NCBI RefSeq assembly: GCF_001889265.1
Contig: NZ_CP018151.1
Coordinates: 3,162,001 to 3,226,000, forward strand
Origin: Microbacterium sp. 1.5R
GTDB taxonomy: Bacteria > Actinomycetota > Actinomycetes > Actinomycetales > Microbacteriaceae
Direction of reading: 5' to 3'
DNA: 64,000 nucleotides
The position numbers were made by a program, and so were the translations under genes. The notes below the pieces were generated by a model that saw nothing but the letters and a program-made list of their open reading frames with translations, had not been told where the DNA came from and ran no database searches. Shown here piece after piece: positions 34,143 through 43,331 of the stretch (positions within the stretch are counted from its first letter, which is position 1; every line of letters starts with the position of its first letter).

Positions 34143-34919
34143 TCACACCAGCCTGTTCTGCACGAGGTACTCGACCAGCTTCTCGGCGGCATCGCCCTCA
34201 TCGACGATCTTCACGCCGGCCGCACGCGGCGGCTTCTCGGCGACCGACGTCATGATGGTGCGGGGTGCGGCCGCCGGGTCCGCGGAGACACCGAGGTCGT
34301 CGAGGGTGAGCACCTCGAGCGGCTTCTTCTTCGCCGCCATGATGCCCTTGAAGTTGGGGAAGCGCGCGTCGGGCAGTGCCTCGGTGATCGAGATCACCGC
34401 CGGGAGGGATGCCGAGATCGGCTGCGCTCCGGCATCCGCCCCTCGGGTTCCGGTGATGCCGTCCGAGGAGATCTCGACCGAGGTCAGCGCCGTCGCCTGC
34501 GCCCACCCCAGGTGCTCGGCGAGCATCGCCGCCATGACGCCGCCCGAGCCGTCGGTCGACAGGTTGCCGGTGATCACCAGGTCGGGTTCGCCGCGACGGA
34601 TCGCCGCGGCCAGCGTCTCGGCAGTGAGGCCGAGGTCGGCCCCCGCGAGCTGCTCGTCGGCGATGTGCACTGCGGAGCCTGCGCCGATCGCGAGCGCTCG
34701 GCGCACCGATGCGGTCGAGCCGCCAGGAGCCATCGCGACCGCGACCACCTCGGTGCCCTCATTCTTGTCGGCATGACTCAGCGCGACCTCGAGCGCGCGC
34801 TCCGTGATCTCATCGAGCACCACGTCGCCGGCGCCTCTGTCGGCGAGGCCGGTCTCGAGGTTCAGCTTGCGGTCGCCATAGGTGTCCGGCACCTCTTTGA
34901 CCAGGACGAAGATCTTCAT
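34143..34919 (-). CDS. etfB: Electron transfer flavoprotein subunit beta
   Basis: 258 residues starting [19 protein letters not shown], with the beta-subunit segments [60 protein letters not shown] and [18 protein letters not shown]. The AMP-binding and partner-docking loop are present. First gene of etfB-etfA and the cytochrome-b-like gene. The acyl-CoA dehydrogenase of the valine cluster 3.4 kb to the right is an obvious electron donor. Confidence 0.95.
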   Translation of the reverse strand: MKIFVLVKEVPDTYGDRKLNLETGLADRGAGDVVLDEITERALEVALSHADKNEGTEVVAVAMAPGGSTASVRRALAIGAGSAVHIADEQLAGADLGLTAETLAAAIRRGEPDLVITGNLSTDGSGGVMAAMLAEHLGWAQATALTSVEISSDGITGTRGADAGAQPISASLPAVISITEALPDARFPNFKGIMAAKKKPLEVLTLDDLGVSADPAAAPRTIMTSVAEKPPRAAGVKIVDEGDAAEKLVEYLVQNRLV

Positions 34920-35052
34920 CGATTGCTCCTCACGACTGCGTCGATTCTAGTCCCTTGATACTGAGTTCCACCCGACGAGCGACTGAGGACCACCAGTCGG
35001 CTCCCGGGTGCCGGGTCCCGGCTGCGGCGACGCGATGGCCTACCGTAGAACC

Positions 35053-35589
35053 GTGAACCGACCGCGTCCGCTGCCCGTCGATCCGCTCGCCGAGGCGAAG
35101 CGGCAGTGGCTCGCGCACGGATGGACCGATGCCGCCGACGGCATGACCGTCGTCACCTCCGTCATGCGCGCGCAGCAGCTGCTGCTCGCGCGGGTCGACG
35201 CGACGCTCAAGCCCTTCGCGCTCAGCTTCGCCCGATACGAGATGCTGCGTCTGCTGGCGTTCAGCCGGTCGGGCCGACTGCCGCTGTCGAGCGTCGTCGC
35301 CCGACTGCAGGTGCACGCGACGACCGTCACGAGCACCGCGGAGCGCCTCGTGCGCGACGGACTCATCGTGCGCGAACCGCACCCGCACGACGGCCGTGCG
35401 GCACTGCTCGCCCTGACCGAGTCGGGCCGAGAACTCGTGGCTCGCGCCACGGACGCCCTGAACGCTGACGTCTTCGCCGACCCGGGGATGAGCCGCGAGG
35501 ATGCCGCCGAGCTCGTCGCGATCGTCGCCCGCATGCGCAAGGCCGCCGGCGACTTCACCGACCCCAGGCCGCAGCCCGAGCCGCTCTGA
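35053..35589 (+). CDS. MarR family transcriptional regulator
   Basis: About 178 residues with a winged helix-turn-helix: FARYEMLRLLAFSRSGRLPL, VVARLQVHATTVTSTAERLV and DGLIVREPHPHDGRAALLAL, the last being the MarR wing with its conserved Asp-x-Arg. The GTG at 35053 follows a TACCGT -10 (35041-35046) by 6 bp and no ribosome-binding site is visible, so translation is probably leaderless. The longer reading from 35008 would include the promoter. It is the first gene of three closely packed rightward genes. Confidence 0.88.
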   Translation: MNRPRPLPVDPLAEAKRQWLAHGWTDAADGMTVVTSVMRAQQLLLARVDATLKPFALSFARYEMLRLLAFSRSGRLPLSSVVARLQVHATTVTSTAERLVRDGLIVREPHPHDGRAALLALTESGRELVARATDALNADVFADPGMSREDAAELVAIVARMRKAAGDFTDPRPQPEPL

Positions 35590-35590
35590 C

Positions 35591-36061
35591 ATGGCCGCGT
35601 TCGTGCTCGAGACGGTCATCGCCGCACCGCGTGAGACGGTGTTCGCAGTCGCTCTCGACCCCGGGATGCACCTGCGGTCGATGGCGCGATACCGGGAGAC
35701 CATGATCGAGGCTCCCGCCGGCGGCGTGTTCACGGAGGGGTCGACCGTCACGTGGCGGGCACGGCACTTCGGCATCCCGTTCCGGCTGCGGACGATCGTG
35801 TACGACGTCGACCCGCCGCGTGGGTTCCGCGATCGGCAGCTCTCCGGGCCTTTCGGAGCGTTCGAGCACGAGCACGTGTTCGAGGAGCATCCGCAGGGAA
35901 CCCTGGCCCGCGACACGATCGTCTTCCACTCGCCGTTCGGTCCGATCGGACGCCTCGTCGACCGTCTGATCCTTCGCGAGTACATGCGACGCCTGATCGA
36001 GGAGCGCAACGCCCACCTGGCATCCGAGGCCGAGGGACGCGGGCGTACACTGCCCGCATGA
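35591..36061 (+). CDS. SRPBCC (START-like) family protein
   Basis: 156 residues beginning FVLETVIAAPRETVFAVALD, the usual entry of polyketide cyclase/SRPBCC folds, and ending in the long helix GRLVDRLILREYMRRLIEERN. LSGPFGAFEHEHVFEEHPQG and FHSPFGPIGRLVD form the conserved central part. These proteins bind hydrophobic ligands, and no specific function can be assigned. It starts 1 bp after the MarR stop and overlaps the next gene by 4 bp. Confidence 0.85.
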   Translation: MAAFVLETVIAAPRETVFAVALDPGMHLRSMARYRETMIEAPAGGVFTEGSTVTWRARHFGIPFRLRTIVYDVDPPRGFRDRQLSGPFGAFEHEHVFEEHPQGTLARDTIVFHSPFGPIGRLVDRLILREYMRRLIEERNAHLASEAEGRGRTLPA

Positions 36062-36501
36062 GCGAACTGCGCCTGCACACCATCCTCGAAGGCCGTGGCC
36101 CCGCCGCCGCGATCATCCTCACCGACGAGCAGGTCGCCTCGTTCGGAGCGGGGAAGGCGTTCCCCGTCGCGGTCACGATCGGAGGACGCACCGCCCGTCT
36201 GCGCCTGGCCCGGATGGGAGGTGCGAACATGATCGGCTTCAGCAAGGCTGTGCGCACCGACCTCGGCGTCGAGATCGACGAGGAGGTCGATGCGGTGATC
36301 CGGCTGGATGCGGCCGAGCGCACTGTCGAGGTGCCCGCCGCCCTCGCGGAGGCGCTCGACGCCGACACCGCGTTGCGCGCCGCCTTCGACGCGCTCCCCT
36401 ATTCCGTGCGCAAAGAGCACGCCCGCTCGGTGGCGGAGGCCAAACAGGATGCGACCCGCGAGCGGCGCGTGGCGAAGATCGTCGACGCGCTGCGCGGCTG
36501 A
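36058..36501 (+). CDS. DUF1905/YdeI-family protein
   Basis: 147 residues. The first half (ELRLHTILEGRGPAAAIILT, FPVAVTIGGRTARLRLARMG) is a DUF1905 beta-barrel. The second half (ALDADTALRAAFDALPYSVR, KEHARSVAEAKQDATRERRV) is the YdeI/OmpD-associated helical tail. Function unknown. The ATGA overlap with the SRPBCC gene indicates a single operon with the MarR regulator. Confidence 0.85.
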   Translation: MSELRLHTILEGRGPAAAIILTDEQVASFGAGKAFPVAVTIGGRTARLRLARMGGANMIGFSKAVRTDLGVEIDEEVDAVIRLDAAERTVEVPAALAEALDADTALRAAFDALPYSVRKEHARSVAEAKQDATRERRVAKIVDALRG

Positions 36502-36622
36502 GGTCTCCCGCCGCCTGCGTGCAGGCTCTGCTCCATGACTCCGGAGATCCGAGGAGGCTCGGGCTTGCCGGCGGGTGCTCGGCGCGGAACGGGCGCAGTC
36601 CTCCGGCGTTGTGGAGCGGCGC

Positions 36623-37399
36623 TCAGCGGTTCTGGAAGTCGGGCGCACGCTTCTCCCGGAAGGCGGACATGCCTTCCTTCTGGTCGGCGGTGTCGAACAG
36701 CTCGGCGAACGCCCGCTTCTCGTGGGCGAGGCCATCGGCGAGCGTCGTCTCCATCGCCGCGTCGAGCGCGGCCTTCGCGGCGAACACCGACGGCAGCGAT
36801 TTCGACGCGATGGTCTCGGCGAGCCTCGTAGCCTCGGCGAGGAGGTCGGATGCCGGCACGACGCGCGACACGAGGCCGGAGCGCTCCGCCTCCTCGGCGC
36901 CCATGAACCGACCGGACAGCACGAGTTCGGCCGCCTTGTAGTAGCCCACGGCGCGGATGAGCCGCTGCGTGCCGCCCATGCCGGGAATGACGCCGAGGTT
37001 GATCTCGGGCTGCCCGAACTTCGCGGTGTCGGCGGCGAGGATGATGTCGCACATCATCGCGAGCTCGCATCCTCCCCCGAGTGCGAACCCCGAGACGGCG
37101 GCGATCACGGGCGTGCGCACCGCGGCGAACTCATGCCAGACGCCGAAATGATCGGTCTCGAGCATCTCGGAGGCCGACATGCCCTCCATCTCCTTGATGT
37201 CCGCGCCAGCGGCGAACGCCTTCTCAGACCCGGTCACGACGATGGCGCCGACCCCGTCGTCGAGGTCGAAGGCCACAGCGGCCGCGGTGACCTCGTCGGC
37301 GAGGCGACTGTTCAACGCGTTGAGCGCCTCGGGGCGGTTCAGGGTGATCCACCCCACACGTCCGCGCTGCTCGACCAGGATCGTCTCGTATTCCGTCAT
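36623..37399 (-). CDS. Enoyl-CoA hydratase (crotonase family), probable valine-pathway enzyme
   Basis: 258 residues with a complete crotonase core: [16 protein letters not shown], the oxyanion-hole segment [32 protein letters not shown], and both catalytic glutamates in [11 protein letters not shown] and [20 protein letters not shown]. It would hydrate methacrylyl-CoA in valine breakdown, though short-chain enoyl-CoA hydratases are promiscuous. It follows mmsB by 44 bp and is probably the last gene of the leftward valine operon. Confidence 0.92.
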   Translation of the reverse strand: MTEYETILVEQRGRVGWITLNRPEALNALNSRLADEVTAAAVAFDLDDGVGAIVVTGSEKAFAAGADIKEMEGMSASEMLETDHFGVWHEFAAVRTPVIAAVSGFALGGGCELAMMCDIILAADTAKFGQPEINLGVIPGMGGTQRLIRAVGYYKAAELVLSGRFMGAEEAERSGLVSRVVPASDLLAEATRLAETIASKSLPSVFAAKAALDAAMETTLADGLAHEKRAFAELFDTADQKEGMSAFREKRAPDFQNR

Positions 37400-37443
37400 C
37401 GTGAAGGCCTCTCCGTCGTGGTCATCTCAGTATCTCGCGTGGC

Positions 37444-38346
37444 TCACACACTGCCGTCGCGGATGTCGGTGATGATGCCGGAGAAGTCGCGGGTCGCGCC
37501 GTCGCCCGCAGCGAAGGCGGCGTAGAGCTGCTGGGCGAGCCGCCCCATCCGCGCGTCGGTCGACGTCTGCTCGATCGCCTGCAGCGCGAGCCCGAGATCC
37601 TTCGCCATCAGAGCACCGGCGAAGCCCGGCTGGTAGTCGCGGTTCGCCGGGCTCGTCGGAACGGGGCCGGGGACGGGGCAGTTGGTCGTGATGGACCAGC
37701 ACTGACCGGACGCCTGCGACACCACGTCGAACAGCGCCTGGTGCTCGAGCCCGAGCCGCTCGCCGAGCACGAAAGCCTCGGCCACCGCGATCTGCGAGAC
37801 GGCGAGCACCATGTTGTTGCACACCTTCGCGGCCTGGCCGAGCCCCGGCCCCCCGCAGTGCACGATGCGCGTGCCCATGATCTCGAGCACCGGCAGTGCG
37901 GCGGCGAAGTCCTCGTCCGAGCCGCCCACCATGAACGCGAGCGTGCCGTTCTCGGCACCGACGACGCCGCCGGACACCGGGGCGTCGACATTGCGATGCC
38001 CCGCGGCGAGCGCGAGCGCGTGGGCGGCACGGGCCTCGTCGACCGCGATCGTCGACGACTCGATGAACAGGGTGCCGGGGCGGGCTGCGGCGAGCAGCTC
38101 GGTGCGGTACGCGTCGATCACGTGCCTTCCCGCCGGGAACATCGTGATGACGACGTCGGCGTCGGCGACGGCGTCCGCTCCGCTGGCCGCGACGGGGATG
38201 CCGGCGGCCTGCGCCGCCTCGATCGCCGCGGGCACCAGGTCGAACCCGTGCACCTCGTGCCCTGCGGCGACGAGGTTCTTCGCCATCGGCAGCCCCATGT
38301 GGCCGAGTCCGAGGAAGGCGATCCGGACGCTCGACGACTCGCTCAT
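37444..38346 (-). CDS. mmsB: 3-hydroxyisobutyrate dehydrogenase
   Basis: 300 residues of the beta-hydroxyacid dehydrogenase family. IAFLGLGHMGLPMAKNLVAAG is the NAD-binding motif, DAPVSGGVVGAENGTLAFMV the substrate-binding loop, and GGPGLGQAAKVCNNMVLA contains the catalytic lysine. It oxidises 3-hydroxyisobutyrate to methylmalonate semialdehyde, the substrate of mmsA at the start of the same operon. Its ATG overlaps the acyl-CoA dehydrogenase stop by 4 bp. Confidence 0.94.
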   Translation of the reverse strand: MSESSSVRIAFLGLGHMGLPMAKNLVAAGHEVHGFDLVPAAIEAAQAAGIPVAASGADAVADADVVITMFPAGRHVIDAYRTELLAAARPGTLFIESSTIAVDEARAAHALALAAGHRNVDAPVSGGVVGAENGTLAFMVGGSDEDFAAALPVLEIMGTRIVHCGGPGLGQAAKVCNNMVLAVSQIAVAEAFVLGERLGLEHQALFDVVSQASGQCWSITTNCPVPGPVPTSPANRDYQPGFAGALMAKDLGLALQAIEQTSTDARMGRLAQQLYAAFAAGDGATRDFSGIITDIRDGSV

Positions 38347-39524
38347 GATGCGCTCCGCATCGAGGCGGATCCCGCCGGTCGCAGCATCTCGCGCCCGACG
38401 ATCAGGCGCATGATCTCGTTCGTGCCCTCGAGGATCTGGTGCACCCGCAGGTCGCGCACGACCTTCTCGATGCCGTAGTCCTGCAGGTAGCCGTAGCCGC
38501 CGTGCAGCTGCAGCGCGCGGTTGGCGACGTCGAATCCGGCATCCGTGGCGAAGCGCTTGGCCATCGCGCATCGCATCGTGGCATCCGGGGCGTGCTCGTC
38601 GACCGCCAGCGCCCCATCGGTCACCATGAGGCGAGCGGCCTGCAGGTCGGTGCGCATGTCGGCGATCGCGAACAGGATCGACTGCTTCTCGGCCAGCGGC
38701 TCGCCGAACGCCACGCGCTCGTGCACGTACTGCACCGCCCGATCCAGGGCCCACTGGGCACCTCCGATGGAGCAGGCCGCGATGTTGAGGCGACCGCCGT
38801 TGAGCGCCGACATCGCGATCGCGAAGCCACGGCCCTCGTCGCCGAGCATTCCGGATGCGGGGATGCGCACGCCGTCGAGGATCACCTGACGGGTGGGCTG
38901 GGCGTGCCAGCCCATCTTCTTCTCGGGCGCCCCGAAGCTGAGTCCCTCGGCATCGCCGGGAACGAGGAAGGCGCTGATGCCCCGGGCTCCCGGCTCGCCG
39001 GTGCGGGCCATCACCACGTACACGGCGGCCTCGCCGGCACCCGAGATGAACTGCTTCACGCCGGTGAGGAGGTAGTCGTCTCCGTCCCGCACCGCGCTCG
39101 TCGCGACGTTCGCGGCATCGGATCCGACGCCCGGCTCGGTCAGGCAGTAGCCGCCGAACTCCTGCATGGCGGTGAGGTCGGGCAGCCAGCGGCCGCGCTG
39201 TGCATCGTCGCCGTAGGTGTCGATCATCCACACCACCATGTTGTGGATCGAGATGTAGGCGGCGACCGCGGGATCGCCCTTCGCGAGCTCTTCGAAGATC
39301 GCCACGGTGTCGGAGCGGCTGAGGCCCGTGCCGCCGAACTCCTCGCTCACGTAGATGCCGCCGAGGCCCAGTTCTCCGGCCTTGCCGAGCGACTCGCGGG
39401 GGAAGATGTGCTTCTCGTCGCGCTCGGCGGAGAAGGGTGCGAGCTCGGTCTCGGCGAACTCGCGGACGGCGTCGAGAATGGCCTCGCGCTCTTCGGCGGT
39501 GGTGGTGACGGTGGTCATTGTCAT
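38343..39524 (-). CDS. Acyl-CoA dehydrogenase, probable isobutyryl-CoA dehydrogenase
   Basis: 393 residues with the acyl-CoA dehydrogenase signatures YCLTEPGVGSDAANVATSAV, GARGISAFLVPGDAEGLSFG, FGEPLAEKQSILFAIADMRT and QILEGTNEIMRLIVGREML, the last holding the catalytic Glu. Placement between mmsA and mmsB points to isobutyryl-CoA oxidation in valine catabolism, with ETF as electron acceptor. Other short branched-chain substrates remain possible. Confidence 0.92.
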   Translation of the reverse strand: MTMTTVTTTAEEREAILDAVREFAETELAPFSAERDEKHIFPRESLGKAGELGLGGIYVSEEFGGTGLSRSDTVAIFEELAKGDPAVAAYISIHNMVVWMIDTYGDDAQRGRWLPDLTAMQEFGGYCLTEPGVGSDAANVATSAVRDGDDYLLTGVKQFISGAGEAAVYVVMARTGEPGARGISAFLVPGDAEGLSFGAPEKKMGWHAQPTRQVILDGVRIPASGMLGDEGRGFAIAMSALNGGRLNIAACSIGGAQWALDRAVQYVHERVAFGEPLAEKQSILFAIADMRTDLQAARLMVTDGALAVDEHAPDATMRCAMAKRFATDAGFDVANRALQLHGGYGYLQDYGIEKVVRDLRVHQILEGTNEIMRLIVGREMLRPAGSASMRSAS

Positions 39525-39550
39525 GTCGATTCCTTGTGGGCGTCGCGAGG

Positions 39551-41053
39551 TCAGTGCATGGTGGGGATCACGAAGCTGGCGCCGTCGCGGATGCCCGCCG
39601 ACGGCCAGCGGCTCGTGACCGTCTTGGTCTTCGTGTAGAAGCGGAAGGCATCGGCGCCGTGCTGGTTGAGGTCGCCGAACCCGCTGCGCTTCCAGCCGCC
39701 GAACGTGTAGTACGCGATCGGCACCGGGATCGGCACGTTGACGCCGACCATCCCGACCTCGACCCGTGCGGCGAAGTCGCGTGCCGCGTCTCCGTCGCGC
39801 GTGAAGATCGCGACGCCGTTGCCGTATTCGTGCTCGGATGCCATGCGCAGCGCCTCCTCGTAATCGGCGGCGCGGGCGATCACGAGCACCGGTCCGAAGA
39901 TCTCCTCGCGGTAGATCGCCATGTTGGTGGTCACGTCGTCGAACAGCGTCGGTCCGAGGTAGAAGCCCTGCTCATGACCGGGCACCGTGAAGCCGCGACC
40001 GTCGGCCAGGAGGGTCGCGCCCTCGTCGACCCCCTGCTGGATGTACCCCTCGACCCGCTCGACGGCAGCCCGGGTGACGAGTGGCCCGTAGTCGACGTCG
40101 GAGGCGAGGGACGGGCCGATCCGCAGCTGCGCCACGCGCTGGGTGAGCTTGGCGGCGAGAGCATCCGCCGTCTCCTGACCGACCGGCACCGCGACCGAGA
40201 TCGCCATGCAACGCTCGCCCGCCGATCCGTATCCCGAGCCGATCAGCGCGTCGACGGCCTGGTCGAGGTCGGCGTCGGGCATGACGATCATGTGGTTCTT
40301 GGCGCCGCCGAAGCACTGCGCGCGCTTGCCGTGCGCGGCCGCCGTCGAATAGATGTACTCGGCGATCGGCGTCGAGCCCACGAAGCCGACGGCGCGGATG
40401 CGGTCGTCGGTGAGCAGCGCGTCGACGGCCTCTTTGTCACCGTGCACGACGTTGAGGACCCCGGCGGGCAGCCCCGCCTCGAGGAACAGCTCGGCGATGC
40501 GCACCGGCACCGAGGGGTCACGCTCGCTGGGCTTGAGCACCACGGCGTTGCCGGCGGCGAGGGCGGGGCCCGCCTTCCACAGGGGGATCATCGCCGGGAA
40601 GTTGAACGGGGTGATCGCCGCCACCACTCCGAGCGGCTGCCGCATCGAGTAGACGTCGATGCCGGCGCCGGCACCCGTCGAGTACTCGCCTTTGAGCAGG
40701 TGCGGCGCGCCCGCGGAGAACTCGATGACCTCGAGACCCCGCTGGATGTCGCCCTTCGCATCGTCGACCGTCTTGCCGTGCTCGCTCGCAAGCAGCTCGG
40801 CGAGCTCGGTCATCTCGCGCTGCACGAGATCGAGGAAGCGCAGCAGCACACGTGCGCGCTTCTGGGGGTTGGTCGCCGCCCACTCGACCTGCGCGGCCTC
40901 GGCGTTCGCGATCACATCGGCGACCTCGTGCGCGGAGGCCAGCGGCACGCGCGCCTGGACGGATCCCGTGCTCGGATCGAACACGTCGGCGAAGCGCCCT
41001 CCCTCGGGGGTGAGGTGCTTTCCGCCTACGAAGTGGGGAATGGTACGAGTCAT
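39551..41053 (-). CDS. mmsA: CoA-acylating methylmalonate-semialdehyde dehydrogenase
   Basis: 500 residues of the aldehyde dehydrogenase superfamily with the MmsA-specific features VAAITPFNFPAMIPLWKAGP, QCFGGAKNHMIVMPDADLD and the nucleophile Cys in GSAGERCMAISVAVPVG. The residue that is a general-base Glu in hydrolytic ALDHs is replaced by the GGAKNH context, consistent with CoA rather than water attacking the thioester. It converts methylmalonate semialdehyde to propionyl-CoA. First gene of the valine operon. Confidence 0.95.
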   Translation of the reverse strand: MTRTIPHFVGGKHLTPEGGRFADVFDPSTGSVQARVPLASAHEVADVIANAEAAQVEWAATNPQKRARVLLRFLDLVQREMTELAELLASEHGKTVDDAKGDIQRGLEVIEFSAGAPHLLKGEYSTGAGAGIDVYSMRQPLGVVAAITPFNFPAMIPLWKAGPALAAGNAVVLKPSERDPSVPVRIAELFLEAGLPAGVLNVVHGDKEAVDALLTDDRIRAVGFVGSTPIAEYIYSTAAAHGKRAQCFGGAKNHMIVMPDADLDQAVDALIGSGYGSAGERCMAISVAVPVGQETADALAAKLTQRVAQLRIGPSLASDVDYGPLVTRAAVERVEGYIQQGVDEGATLLADGRGFTVPGHEQGFYLGPTLFDDVTTNMAIYREEIFGPVLVIARAADYEEALRMASEHEYGNGVAIFTRDGDAARDFAARVEVGMVGVNVPIPVPIAYYTFGGWKRSGFGDLNQHGADAFRFYTKTKTVTSRWPSAGIRDGASFVIPTMH

Positions 41054-41163
41054 TGTGCGATGTCCCTTCGCGCCGTCGTTGGCACTATGACGATGGTACT
41101 TCGGCATCCGCATATTTACTAGGGCGTCCTTGCAGTTGCGGAAGTACGCCGGACGACTGTGTT

Positions 41164-41176
41164 GGAAAGCGCTTCC
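41164..41176. promoter_or_regulatory. LacI-type operator upstream of the GH42 gene
   Basis: GGAAAGCGCTTCC is a near-perfect palindrome with the central AGCGCT typical of LacI/GalR-family operators. A -10-like TAGGGT follows at 41181-41186, so a bound repressor would block the beta-galactosidase promoter. It resembles the palindrome at 49442-49459 upstream of the amylase-pullulanase. Confidence 0.6.
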
Positions 41177-41222
41177 CCGCTAGGGTCGAGAGAGCAGGCC
41201 GAACACCCGACCCAGGAGACTC

Positions 41223-43262
41223 ATGCACTACGGCGCCGACTACAACCCCGAGCAGTGGCCGCGAGAGGTGTGGCCGGACGACGTCCGGCTGATGCGCGAG
41301 GCCGGCGTGACGCTCGTGAGCCTGGGGATCTTCTCGTGGTCGCGCATCCAGCCGGCCGAGGGCGAGTTCGACTGGGAGTGGCTCGACGAGATCATCGGGC
41401 TGCTGCACGAGGGCGGCATCCAGGTCGACCTCGCCACCGCCACCGCATCCCCGCCGCCGTGGGCCTCGACCGCCTACCCCGAGATGCTGCCGCAGGATGC
41501 CGACGGCTCGACGTTCTGGCCCGGCAGCCGCCAGGCGTTCGCGCCCTCCTCTCCCGTCTACCGTCGCCTCGCGGCCGAACTCGTCACCGCTCTCGCGGAG
41601 CGCTACGCGCAGCATCCTGCCGTCGTGCTGTGGCACGTCAACAACGAGTACGGATGCCATCTGCACTACGACTACTCCGACGCCGCGCGCGACGCGTTCC
41701 GCGCGTGGTTGCAGCGCAGGTACGCGACGATCGACGCCCTCAACCACGCCTGGGGCACGGACTTCTGGTCGCAGCGTTACACCGCCTTCGATCAGATCGT
41801 GCCGCCGCGCAAGGCGCCCTACAGCATCAACCCGACCAGCGTGCTGGACTTCAAGCGGTTCACCTCCGACACCCTGCTCGAGCTGTACGTGATGGAGCGC
41901 GACATCATCCGCGCTGCAGGGGCGACCCAGCCGATCACGACCAACTTCATGGGCGCGTTCCCGCCGGCCGACTACTGGAAGTGGGCGGCCGAGGTCGACG
42001 TGATCAGCGATGACAACTACCCCGATCCCAACGACCCCGAGTCGTTCCGCGGGGCCGCGTTCGCACGCGAGCTGATGCGCGGTCTCAAGCCCGGGGTGCC
42101 CTGGATCCTCACGGAGCAGTCCACCAATGCCCTGAACTGGCGTCCCACCAACGCCCCGAAAGCACCCGGTCAGATGGCGGCGATCAGCGCGCAGGCGGTG
42201 GGCCGAGGCGCCGACGGGATCATGTTCTTCCAGTGGCGGCAGTCGCGCCGCGGCAGCGAGAAGTTCCACTCGGCGATGGTGCCGCAGGCCGGGCTCGACA
42301 CCCGCACCTGGCGGGAGGTCGTCGAGCTGGGCGGACAGCTCGCGCAGCTCCCCGAGATGCCGGACGTCTCGTCGGGGGCGAAGATCGCTCTCGTCTTCGA
42401 CTGGGAGAACTGGTGGGCGATCGACGGGCGCGACCACCCGATCGTGCTCGACTACCTGACGCTCTCCCACCGCTGGCATGCGGCGCTGCATCGGCAGAAC
42501 CTCGCGGTCGACATCGTGAACACGACGAGCGATCTCCGCGGCTATTCACTCGTGGTCGCGCCTCAGCAGTATCTGCTGAGCGATGAGGGCGCCGCGAATC
42601 TCACGGCGTATGTCGCGCAGGGCGGCAACCTGTTCGTCTCGGCGTTCAGCGATGTCGTCGACCAGGACGACGCGTTCCGCGAGGGCGGCTTCATCGTCTC
42701 GCTGCGGGACGCGCTCGGCGTCGCGCTCGAGGACTTCGGGGCGCTGGTGCCGCCCGAGTCGGTGCGATCGGCCGACTCTGCCGGAGAGGTCGCGAGCCAC
42801 GCCGTGCCCGACGGGCCGGGCCAGTCGGAGGCGCCAGTGGACGGCCCCGCGGGGACGATCGTCGGCCAGTACTTCGCGGAAGAGCTCCTCGTGCAGGATG
42901 CCGAGGTGCTGGGCCGCTTCACCGAGGGTCGCACCGCCGGGCGAGCGGCGTTCACCCGCAAGCCCTTCGGAGACGGCAACGGCTACTACCTCGCGACGAT
43001 CCCGGACGACGCCGGCATGGCAGCCGTGCTGCGCTGGCTCGCCGCCGAGGCGGGAGTGACCGCCGAGATCGAGGGCCTTCCCGAGCACGTCGAGATCGCA
43101 CGCCGAGGCGGCATCCTCACCGTCATCAACCACAGTGCGGAGCCGTTCGCGGTCGATGTGCCCGGCCGCGATGTGCTCACGGGGTCGACCGCGGCGCGCC
43201 GCGAGCTCGGTGCATACGGCTGGGCGTTCATCGACACGAGCGGGGTCGACGCGCGGGACTGA
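41223..43262 (+). CDS. Beta-galactosidase, glycoside hydrolase family 42
   Basis: 679 residues. The N-terminus HYGADYNPEQWPREVWPDDV is diagnostic of GH42. The acid/base Glu is in WHVNNEYGCH (near 142) and the nucleophile Glu in ILTEQSTNALNWRP (near 297). A trimerisation domain (ALVFDWENWWAIDGRDHP onward) and a small C-terminal beta domain follow. There is no signal peptide, so it acts in the cytoplasm on imported beta-galactosides. AGGAG precedes the ATG, which supports this start. Confidence 0.95.
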   Translation: MHYGADYNPEQWPREVWPDDVRLMREAGVTLVSLGIFSWSRIQPAEGEFDWEWLDEIIGLLHEGGIQVDLATATASPPPWASTAYPEMLPQDADGSTFWPGSRQAFAPSSPVYRRLAAELVTALAERYAQHPAVVLWHVNNEYGCHLHYDYSDAARDAFRAWLQRRYATIDALNHAWGTDFWSQRYTAFDQIVPPRKAPYSINPTSVLDFKRFTSDTLLELYVMERDIIRAAGATQPITTNFMGAFPPADYWKWAAEVDVISDDNYPDPNDPESFRGAAFARELMRGLKPGVPWILTEQSTNALNWRPTNAPKAPGQMAAISAQAVGRGADGIMFFQWRQSRRGSEKFHSAMVPQAGLDTRTWREVVELGGQLAQLPEMPDVSSGAKIALVFDWENWWAIDGRDHPIVLDYLTLSHRWHAALHRQNLAVDIVNTTSDLRGYSLVVAPQQYLLSDEGAANLTAYVAQGGNLFVSAFSDVVDQDDAFREGGFIVSLRDALGVALEDFGALVPPESVRSADSAGEVASHAVPDGPGQSEAPVDGPAGTIVGQYFAEELLVQDAEVLGRFTEGRTAGRAAFTRKPFGDGNGYYLATIPDDAGMAAVLRWLAAEAGVTAEIEGLPEHVEIARRGGILTVINHSAEPFAVDVPGRDVLTGSTAARRELGAYGWAFIDTSGVDARD

Positions 43263-43297
43263 TCACGCGAGGACGGCCGGGGTCGCGCGAGTCGAGA

Positions 43298-43318
43298 GGT
43301 GCGGCGCGCGGCCGCACC
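43298..43318. terminator. GC hairpin between convergent GH42 and amylase-pullulanase genes
   Basis: GGTGCGGC and GCCGCACC form a perfect 8-bp stem with a GCGCG loop, in the 69 bp between the two stop codons. GTCGAG and CTCGAC outside it could extend the structure imperfectly. It has no T run and probably ends transcription from both sides. Confidence 0.55.
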
Positions 43319-43331
43319 CCTCGCCTCGACC

